26,310 nucleotides of DNA from DAOUAT01 sp964551735 (GTDB lineage Bacteria > Chloroflexota > Anaerolineae > CG2-30-64-16). Under the pieces are notes generated by a model. It was not told where the DNA came from. It ran no database searches and worked only from the letters and a program-made list of their open reading frames with translations. Position 1 is the first letter of the stretch. Each line of letters opens with the position of its first letter. Positions 24,601 to 26,310 of this stretch are shown here, piece after piece. Made by a program: the position numbers and the translations under genes. The stretch lies in NCBI GenBank assembly GCA_964551735.1, contig CAZKEF010000066.1, positions 1 through 26,310 on the forward strand, written 5' to 3'.

Positions 24601-26310
24601 TGCCGATATTGCTGCAGGCGCGATTGGCGCCGTCGCTGACGGTCAGGCTGTGGCTGCCGTCGGCCAGGTCCACCGCGCGGGCGCCGGCATAGACGACGCT
24701 GCCGGTGCTGAGACCGGTGAATTCATGGAGAGGCGTCCCGCTGGCCGGGCAGGCGCCTTCGTATATTGCAGCGGTATAGCTGCCGGAATCATCGAAGGTG
24801 AACGACAGCTCCGACTGGCTGTTGTCGCCCGCTTTCGCCTTGAGGCCGACGGTGGCTGAGATCGACTCGGTCTCGCTCACCGCGTAGTTCAGCGTGACGG
24901 TGATGGCCGGCGTGGTCAGGCGCAGCGGCAGGCGGTAGTCGGTCGCGCTGCCGCTGATCTCCAGCTCGAACATGGGGATCAGGCGCATGTCGCCGTTGGC
25001 CGCGCGCGGGTCCTTGCTGTCGCGGGCCTCCGGATTGTCCGAATCGGCAAAGGTGGTGTTCTTGACATGCTGGATCTGACCGCCGGTGTCCGCCGCGGGC
25101 CAATCGAGCACGTTCATGGCGTACCCCAGGTGGTCGCGATCCATCGGCTCCAACTGGAAATCGACGACGACCGGATAGCCGGTGGCCAGATTGCTCACCT
25201 GGAACTGGAACGGGTGCTCCTCGTCGAAGGGCGTGACCGCGCCCGCGTTGGCGCGCTTGCCGTTGCGATCCACGATCGCGTTCGGCGAGCTGTCGATCGC
25301 ATCCTGCACGCCGTCGTTGTCGTCGTCGTCATCGAACAGATCGGGGATGTTGTCCAAATCCGCGTCGCACTGGGTCAGCGTCGCCGGCGCGACCTCGGCA
25401 TCCTTCAGATCCAGGCATTCCAGACCGTCGGGCATCATGTCGCCGTTGGTGTCGGCCTGGTTCGGGTTCGGGTACCAGTGCAGCCCCGCGTATTCGAAGC
25501 CGGCCACCTCGACCTGGTCGGAAATGCCGTCGCCGTCGGTGTCGGGCAGAGTGGGGCTCGTGCCGAGCTGCAGCGCCTCGACATAGTCGTTCAGCCCATC
25601 CCCATCGCTGTCGGCCAGCAGGGGATTCGTGCCGATCTCAGCTTCGAGCGAGTCCAGAAGGCCATCGCCGTCGAAATCGGCGGCGTCCGAATCCTCCTGA
25701 GCCGGCCTGAGCATGGCGAACGGCGCCGGCGCCCCTTCGACTGCGCTCAGGGCAGGCCCTTCAGCCGCGGCCTGCCCGCCGCCGCTGCCGCGGGCAGCAG
25801 GCTGGGGGGCGGCCCCGCTGATCGCAGGGGGCGCAGTCAGCGGATCGGCGTGTGGATCCCAGTCCGCATCCGTCAGATCGGCCGTCACATCGTCGGCGAC
25901 CTGCCGGCTGCGCTCGGCGCTTCTGTCTTGCGCCTGCCTGGCTGCCTGTCTCTCGGCAAACGCCACGGCCTGCACGGACTGCAGGAGCGGCGTGATCACC
26001 ATCAGCAGCACCACTGCGACCGCCACCGTCGCATAGGTGCGGCGCCCTCGGCGCACAAGCACGAAAAACGCCGCGACAGCGAACAGGCCGCAGGTGAACA
26101 GCTCCGGCAGGCTGCCTGTGACCGACCCGGCCAGCGCCTGCGCCGCGTCCGCGATCCCCTGCAGCGAAGGGCCCGCCGGCGCCAGCGCGGCCAATGCCTC
26201 GCTGGTGTAAATGAAGGTCATGTCCATGCCGATGTCGCTGGGCTGGCTGTCACCCTGCGCCGGGTAGGACAGGTTGACGACCAGGCGGGCAGGCAGGCCG
26301 CGGTCGTTGA
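1..26310 (-). CDS. Giant multidomain secreted/surface protein (CARDB, LamG, PD40 propeller, LVIVD, Ig-like), partial at both ends
   Basis: One uninterrupted minus-strand frame crosses the whole window, about 8,769 codons with no stop. Codon phase agrees at all eight places where I checked it. The translation is real protein throughout: recognisable families follow one another with linkers between them. Domain order from N to C: hydrophobic hairpin or signal-like segment, calcium repeats, unknown region, hydrophobic helical block, calcium repeats, LamG x4, Ig-like, LamG x2, Ala/Pro linker, PD40 propeller, CARDB x4, PD40 propeller, Thr/Pro linker, CARDB x16, LVIVD propeller, Ig-like, DOMON/CBM9-like, DUF11-like, Ig-like. 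No enzymatic active site is evident. All recognised families are typical of exported proteins, so the product should act outside the membrane as an adhesin, fibre or cell-surface scaffold (inference). Start and stop lie outside the window. A GTG at 26,054-26,056, followed by a signal-peptide-like sequence, is an alternative start, but I see no convincing ribosome-binding site upstream of it and the sequence before it also looks coding. Confidence 0.93.
620..1199 (-). other. DUF11-like sandwich with spacer
   Basis: Residues about 8,371-8,563. A short spacer (1,000-1,199; GVCPNGSNGAG) precedes LTAAQPQVGGGSPVTYTLTY and RNGGDGTARGVSASVEAL, the classic DUF11 opening 'vggGspvtYtltv.N.G...A..V'. DUF11 domains are repeated sandwich modules in bacterial and archaeal surface proteins. 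The spacer is not identified. Confidence 0.75.
1200..1859 (-). other. DOMON/CBM9-like domain
   Basis: Residues about 8,150-8,370. It has the pattern of DOMON-like carbohydrate-binding type 9 modules: RLYATWNVEALRLAWTG, then GDLFIYLDTRTGG (a strand with the typical D-F-Y-D line), then ADYLVWVRG, and ALKLLAIASEEGVLHAWAVL near the end. Such modules bind sugars or haem. I cannot tell which ligand applies here. Two cysteines (YCVLPALTS, SGCSLLGLDG) lie at its start. Confidence 0.65.
1860..2839 (-). other. Ig-like beta-sandwich domains
   Basis: Residues about 7,824-8,149. Sandwich boundaries are marked by VDTDPPLVSISSL (about 2,490) and VDLAPPSGADLSL (about 2,180). Typical strand phrases are HVLQALAENHDDVWASALVTV, split by these boundaries, and STINIGARVTDVAGR. 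About three domains fit. The last ends in VIAQLGMEDMLGNRSW. The family is the same kind of 'VDxxPP' bacterial Ig-like domain found at 16,850-18,034. Confidence 0.75.
2840..3059 (-). other. Ala/Gly-rich low-complexity stretch
   Basis: Residues about 7,751-7,823. Rich in Ala, Gly, Val and Ser, with related short phrases AVSQAGDGLVGAAG and EVSQAAGGFIIS spaced about 23 residues apart. No domain is recognised. It links the LVIVD propeller to the next Ig-like section. Confidence 0.6.
3060..3849 (-). other. LVIVD-repeat beta-propeller
   Basis: Residues about 7,487-7,750. Six LVIVD-type units are visible: GLQVIDVDDPADPQ, GIHVVNVNAPDSPM, GLGVINLGNPAAPA, GLTILAVTLPASPL, GVAVVDISTPAEPQ and GLRIINPLTVSPV. 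Between them are phrases like YDTPGVAYDVAI and GDLAYVADGS. LVIVD repeats are found in bacterial and archaeal surface proteins and are predicted to form a propeller. The last unit is irregular. It ends in CDAAGNC, a close cysteine pair. Confidence 0.88.
3850..3904 (-). other. Short Thr/Pro linker
   Basis: A TPTPTPTPTPAPPKTTH stretch, encoded by 6-bp units on the coding strand, joins CARDB array B to the LVIVD propeller. Confidence 0.85.
3905..9800 (-). repeat. CARDB beta-sandwich array B, sixteen tandem copies
   Basis: Residues about 5,504-7,468. Copies start near 9,806, 9,397, 9,003, 8,645, 8,282, 7,925, 7,552, 7,187, 6,825, 6,462, 6,096, 5,733, 5,355, 4,992, 4,636 and 4,270, giving units of about 118-135 residues. 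Each opens with a PDLVVxSI-like phrase, continues with a 'fsYtVtVrNtG' strand, and closes with an 'ADYxCxVEESDExNN' phrase. Domains abut with only two to four residues between, often PP. Such arrays make long, fairly stiff stalks. Copies are clearly diverged in sequence, so this is not a recent duplication. Confidence 0.94.
9800..9944 (-). other. Thr/Pro-rich linker
   Basis: Residues about 5,456-5,503. The sequence is PTPTPTATPTFVTPT followed by TNTPTVTNTPTATSTPT. Linkers of this style are frequent in exported Chloroflexota proteins and are candidates for O-glycosylation (inference). It separates propeller 2 from the long CARDB array. Confidence 0.88.
9945..11144 (-). other. Seven-bladed PD40/TolB-type beta-propeller 2
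   Basis: Residues about 5,056-5,455. Blade signatures: DISSGGDFVTFYSQATNL, AVSSDGLSVAWAGMG, AVSANAGVVAFASDDASL, AISADGRYVAFHSAAHDL, AISGDGRYVAFASTASNL, DISADGRYVAYASDAASI and AISPDGGHVAYESAATNL. Later blades have GDTNGVxDIFVYD loops. The family and blade number match propeller 1. The last four blades are the most regular; blades 1-3 have diverged. Confidence 0.88.
11145..12665 (-). repeat. CARDB beta-sandwich array A, four copies
   Basis: Residues about 4,547-5,055. Copies begin near 12,665 (LDLTLDAISL), 12,300 (PDLAATGIAV), 11,935 (PDLLVTGMAV) and 11,552 (PDLVVESLAL). CARDB is an adhesion-related Ig-like sandwich common in exported bacterial proteins. Each ends in an ESDxxNN-like phrase (AETDESNN, SESDTDNN, DESDETNN), though copy 2 has QRGNN. 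The third copy lacks the paired cysteines seen in the others. The array ends in a short Thr/Pro linker (PTATPTPNP). Confidence 0.9.
12670..13959 (-). other. Seven-bladed PD40/TolB-type beta-propeller 1
   Basis: Residues about 4,117-4,546. Seven blade signatures of the form 'sADGRyVAFxSxAtNL ... dvylyD' can be counted: AVAGDGRWVAFVSYATNL, SVSETGRYVTFSSWATNL, AVSADGRYVAYTC, VISADGSTVAFHSYASNL, SISADGRYVAFESEAANL, SISGDGRVVAFLTGATNL and ALSHDGAAVVFSSTSGNL. This is the WD40-like PD40 repeat family. Seven blades close a propeller. No catalytic residues are evident, so a binding or structural role is likely. One blade carries an acidic loop with Cys (TNGDSACDTGCDTNG) that could bind a metal. Confidence 0.88.
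13960..14639 (-). other. Ala/Pro-rich linker with an embedded basic helix
   Basis: Residues about 3,891-4,116. The stretch is dominated by Ala, Pro, Gln, Glu and Thr (APAAPQPAAEAP, TATPAVRTPTATAG, PAPAQGPVAQPVPAPAS), so it is likely a disordered or extended spacer. In its middle (14,150-14,260) lies a non-repetitive, basic and aromatic segment. It separates the LamG half of the protein from the propeller/CARDB half. Confidence 0.8.
14490..14585 (-). repeat. Three tandem 30-bp units in the Ala/Pro linker
   Basis: The plus strand repeats GGCCGGAGCCTCTG-type units with exact 30-bp spacing (starting near 14,490, 14,520 and 14,550, with a partial fourth at 14,580). They encode a ten-residue peptide of the form PAAPQxAxEA. 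The units differ at a few mostly silent or conservative positions. The period is a multiple of three, so copy-number change would keep the frame. Confidence 0.8.
14640..15229 (-). other. Ig-like segment followed by a lone LVIVD-type repeat
   Basis: Residues about 3,694-3,890. The first part is sandwich-like (YRLDLRARDQEGN, then the boundary VDTLGPRVSL near 15,030). Next come beta-propeller-like phrases: ATAGLAHSVAVSDTQAYVA and GLQVVDVSDPGQPVL. The latter matches the LVIVD repeat consensus seen as six copies near the C-terminal side. Only one good copy is visible here, so it may be a decayed propeller. Confidence 0.6.
15230..16189 (-). other. LamG/concanavalin A-like domain 6, with a large insertion
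   Basis: Residues about 3,374-3,693. Core phrases are LALSFEERDLAGGAFLTD, FTQAAWVYPQ, NAWNHVAGVFDGVTYRVYVN and the closing GLLDDVRVYSRALNALEV. The CxxxCP motif of the other copies is missing (HTAALISGAGDSG instead). About 120 extra residues (roughly 15,290-15,660) lie before the closing motif and include GAACGHIQRL and FDWCGSVILEV, whose cysteines could pair. Confidence 0.87.
16190..16849 (-). other. LamG/concanavalin A-like domain 5
   Basis: Residues about 3,153-3,373. It contains LHLPLNDGTLASGALIF, HPGSCSGTRCPTT, FAFSFWLKLDG, GAWQHVAVTRDGTGFIRIYFD and the closing GWLSDLRLFRRNLSQADV. It resumes the LamG series after the Ig-like section. The Cys motif near the start matches domains 2 and 3 closely. 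Confidence 0.9.
16850..18034 (-). other. Tandem Ig-like/fibronectin-like beta-sandwiches
   Basis: Residues about 2,759-3,152. Sections are headed by the boundary signature VDxxAPxV: VDADAPESEV (about 17,990), VDDSAPQVTF (about 17,680) and VDAAAPVVTL (about 17,290). Each is followed by strands that end in phrases such as YTLGSRARDIAGN and YTARVVAVDE. This is the style of bacterial Ig-like 'big' domains in surface proteins. About three sandwiches fit. The last part (ITWTASSPLTVTVQCAG to TAVTGIERIETE) carries several cysteines. Confidence 0.75.
18035..18734 (-). other. LamG/concanavalin A-like domain 4
   Basis: Residues about 2,526-2,758. It shows LLHLEEARNADAFADATG, TATCASPYCPEAG, FSVGGWFYPT, NAWNHVFGTYDGHTLTIYVN and the closing GRMDEIAIYSEALSARDV. 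It is the last of the first LamG run. The following residues (ILTVDADAPES) begin the Ig-like section without a long linker. Confidence 0.9.
18735..19359 (-). other. LamG/concanavalin A-like domain 3
   Basis: Residues about 2,318-2,525. Key phrases are LHLRLDDPPGETSFKD, HNGTCSGAACPTAG, ASVSAWVYRN, DTWVHLAGVYDGAALRLYRN and the closing GLLDEVKVFSVALTTDQV. Length and motif order are those of a standard LamG domain with no insertion. Two further cysteines (ESAGCGLAL, AQCTAGSAV) may pair with each other in an oxidising environment. Confidence 0.9.
19360..20457 (-). other. LamG/concanavalin A-like domain 2, with a large insertion
   Basis: Residues about 1,951-2,317. Opens with VLYLNFNELNNWADHS and NDVSCSGSRCPSS, then SFSLAAWVKP, the strand NAWNHVAVTFTGGSMKLYVN, and the closing motif GALDDVRIYREALDPVAV. 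At about 365 residues it is far longer than its neighbours (about 210-230). The extra sequence lies between the last core strands, roughly 19,470-19,850, and includes a calcium-like DPDEDGYIN and a Cys-containing GAPNSGDDLIL segment. Confidence 0.88.
20458..21080 (-). other. LamG/concanavalin A-like domain 1
   Basis: Residues about 1,743-1,950. It starts with WYPFEGDYADRSG, followed by HDGSCAGC, the core ISLWFKTGQ, the strand SAWHHVVHTTGTF, LYVDGILAAAGG, and ends in GLLDDVRFFGAALSTGEV. This is the order expected of the LamG/laminin-G-3 (concanavalin-like) fold, which commonly binds sugars or protein ligands and often holds one calcium ion. It is the first of four tandem copies. Confidence 0.9.
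21081..21404 (-). other. Beta-sandwich linker domain (DUF11/CARDB-like), uncertain
   Basis: Residues about 1,635-1,742. The phrase IMRAGQTFHYTATVKNELMN has the 'aG..f.Y.atV.N' pattern that opens DUF11 or CARDB sandwiches. It lacks the later 'ADxxC..E..E.NN' signature of the other CARDB copies. It is probably a divergent sandwich that joins calcium block 2 to the first LamG domain. Confidence 0.5.
21405..21830 (-). other. Thrombospondin type 3-like calcium-binding repeats, block 2
   Basis: Residues about 1,493-1,634. Repeated acidic motifs: DADGDGVPRGADPDD, DADGDGLGDAWERQ, DSDGDGLSDYDEAL, DTDGDGLWDGEEVL, DQDDDGNTTEW and DTDYDTLMDSLEK. The pattern is the same calcium-loop type as block 1. Its last units are less regular: DTDYDTLMD has lost the glycine. 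It leads straight into a beta-sandwich and the LamG array. Confidence 0.88.
21831..22589 (-). other. Unrecognised region between helical block and second calcium repeats
   Basis: Residues about 1,240-1,492. It begins with an amphipathic part (DIQASDVAKWLCGGLEGIV) and then turns beta-like (VGLTISNTIDMI, STFSYKLQADETDF). Aromatic and acidic phrases follow (EEWQYLDGDGPKWGDAGHTW), with two cysteine pairs: NCILGVCTVW, and DLACAEGGCRQSW just before the calcium motifs. No family recognised. It may be a beta-sandwich of DUF11 or CARDB type, since one part states a sandwich-like pattern before the cysteines. Confidence 0.5.
22590..23085 (-). other. Hydrophobic helical block, candidate multi-pass membrane or pore-like domain
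   Basis: Residues about 1,075-1,240. At least four strongly hydrophobic runs lie close together: GLALFVGMAAVAVAACIAAS (22,990-23,062), LANVMLAINIIMTLKTLL (22,926-22,980), VLTLIVQIAVTWALAIVTM (22,749-22,820), and a long run TTIAGAIASSIVLAIMFVIG leading into VIPVIGQLIQSIIWLIDYFI (22,593-22,738). Between them are short polar helices rich in Lys, Gln and Ala. Beta-sandwich proteins of this kind do not normally contain such a segment. Small residues in the last helices (GAIAS, IGVIPVIG) recall helical hairpins of membrane-inserting toxins, but no specific family is recognised. Confidence 0.65.
23086..25274 (-). other. Large unrecognised region, mostly beta-like, becoming helical at its end
   Basis: Residues about 346-1,074. 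I do not recognise a family. The first third is beta-rich, with phrases like FQFQVSNLATGYPVVVDFQLEP and ITVTLNYAVSETES. The middle has several Trp/Tyr-rich segments (VVLAYYDEWYLAGM, YPGEDWLWQLSRGL) and scattered cysteines (DQCDQEG, AAWCAS, GRDCYGD, PPVCNGDG). An Asp-rich phrase (DRFDDAGSVPADDDRRWG) follows. From about 23,340 downward it becomes helical (DLAAAIKGIIYDGFQDL, MKKLIELAKN), leading into the hydrophobic block. It always sits between calcium block 1 and the helices, so it may form one unit with them. Confidence 0.55.
25275..25690 (-). other. Thrombospondin type 3-like calcium-binding repeats, block 1
   Basis: Residues about 207-345. A run of DxDGDGxxD motifs: DFDGDGLLDSLE, DSDGDGLNDYVE, DTDGDGISDQVE, DTNGDMMPDGLE, DADLDNIPDLFDDDDDNDGV. 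This is the acidic, glycine-spaced pattern of thrombospondin type 3 and related bacterial calcium loops, which fold around calcium ions and stiffen extracellular stalks. Short phrases such as 'GTNPLLADSDGDGLNDYVE' match the common bacterial form. The role in rigidity is inferred. Confidence 0.9.
25691..25969 (-). other. Charged then Ala/Pro/Gly-rich linker
   Basis: Residues about 114-206. Just after the second hydrophobic segment the chain is rich in Gln, Arg, Ala and Asp (ERQAARQAQDRSAERSQ), then becomes low-complexity Ala/Pro/Gly before the first calcium repeats. No known domain is seen. It is best read as a disordered spacer or propeptide-like region. It contains the dispersed-repeat motif noted separately. 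Confidence 0.6.
25734..25763. repeat. Short dispersed-repeat-like motif inside the coding frame
   Basis: The plus strand carries CTTCGACTGCGCTCAGGGCA followed by GGCCCTT. On the coding strand this reads in frame as GPALSAVEG. I recall closely similar motifs (CTTCGACA..GCTCAGG variants) as short interspersed repeats in many Chloroflexota and other environmental genomes, where they often add peptides such as 'PALSAVEG' or 'FDKLRAG' to proteins. I saw only this copy in the window. Confidence 0.5.
25970..26110 (-). other. Two hydrophobic segments around an RRGRR cluster (TM hairpin or internal signal peptide)
   Basis: Residues 67-113. The first hydrophobic run (LFTCGLFAVAAFFVLV, 26,054-26,101) is followed at once by RRGRR, then by a second run (ATVAVAVVLLMVITPLLQ) ending in SVQAVAFAERQ. 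By the positive-inside rule this would be a hairpin with a cytoplasmic RRGRR turn and both flanks outside. Alternatively the first half looks like a C-terminal surface anchor and the second like an N-terminal signal peptide: basic n-region, hydrophobic core, and an AVA or AFA cleavage motif. In that reading translation could begin at the GTG at 26,054-26,056. Confidence 0.7.
26111..26310 (-). other. N-terminal edge segment, beta-rich, unidentified
   Basis: Residues 1-66 of the visible protein. It opens with NDRGLPARLVVNLSYPAQ and continues through DIGMDMTFIYTSEAL to an Ala-rich stretch. The alternating pattern followed by 'QGDSQPSDIGMDMTF' faintly recalls the last strands of TasA/camelysin-type surface proteins, but this is weak. 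The two other minus-strand frames hit stops here within about 35 codons, so this frame is the likely coding one. The segment shows that the reading frame continues upstream of the window. Confidence 0.5.

Noticed and set aside
21296..24859. Two plus-strand open frames of about 512 and 553 codons
   Set aside because: They are antisense to the LamG-side, calcium-repeat and unknown regions and show no family features; Val/Ala/Asp/Arg composition only.
1..26310. Search for tRNA, rRNA, promoters and rho-independent terminators
   Set aside because: Nothing convincing was seen, and all of the sequence is accounted for by the coding frame.

Overview
The window appears to hold one thing: a single minus-strand reading frame that enters at the right edge (first whole codon 26306-26308) and leaves at the left edge (last whole codon 2-4) without a stop. 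That is about 8,769 codons, so the partial product is roughly 0.9 MDa with neither end in view. I followed the frame by reading the translation, and explicitly checked codon phase at eight places (near 26,300, 23,000, 20,450, 17,190, 14,190, 9,975, 4,375 and 20). Every codon's lowest coordinate is 2 modulo 3, so there is no frameshift between them. I found no credible plus-strand gene, RNA gene, promoter, terminator, CRISPR array or insertion sequence, and there is no intergenic DNA in which regulatory sites would sit.

The protein is a secreted or surface-displayed mosaic. From N to C (right to left on the map) it has: a fragment ending in two hydrophobic segments around an RRGRR cluster (about 25,970-26,110); calcium-type DxDGDGxxD repeats (25,275-25,690); about 2.2 kb of unrecognised sequence; a strongly hydrophobic helical block (22,590-23,085); a second calcium-repeat block (21,405-21,830); four LamG/concanavalin-like domains (18,035-21,080); Ig-like sandwiches (16,850-18,035); two more LamG domains (15,230-16,850); a single LVIVD-like repeat and an Ala/Pro-rich linker (13,960-15,230); a seven-bladed TolB/PD40-type propeller (12,670-13,960); four CARDB domains (11,145-12,665); a second seven-bladed propeller (9,945-11,145); a Thr/Pro linker; sixteen CARDB domains in a row (3,905-9,800); another Thr/Pro linker; an LVIVD propeller (3,060-3,850); an Ala/Gly-rich stretch; Ig-like sandwiches; a DOMON/CBM9-like domain (1,200-1,850); a DUF11-like domain; and a last Ig-like segment.

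The organism is most likely a GC-rich bacterium of the Chloroflexota (Anaerolineae or Caldilineae type), probably from a metagenome. This is inferred from the mix of CARDB, LamG, LVIVD and PD40 domains joined by 'TPTPTATPT' linkers, and from one copy of a short dispersed-repeat motif (CTTCGACTGCGCTCAGG) that I remember as common in such genomes. No housekeeping gene is present to confirm it.

The domains suggest an extracellular fibre or adhesin: calcium-stiffened and disulfide-stabilised beta-sandwich arrays as a stalk, LamG and DOMON-like modules as likely glycan or ligand binders, propellers as binding platforms or rigid nodes, and the hydrophobic parts as membrane anchor or insertion elements. 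This role is inference from domain content.
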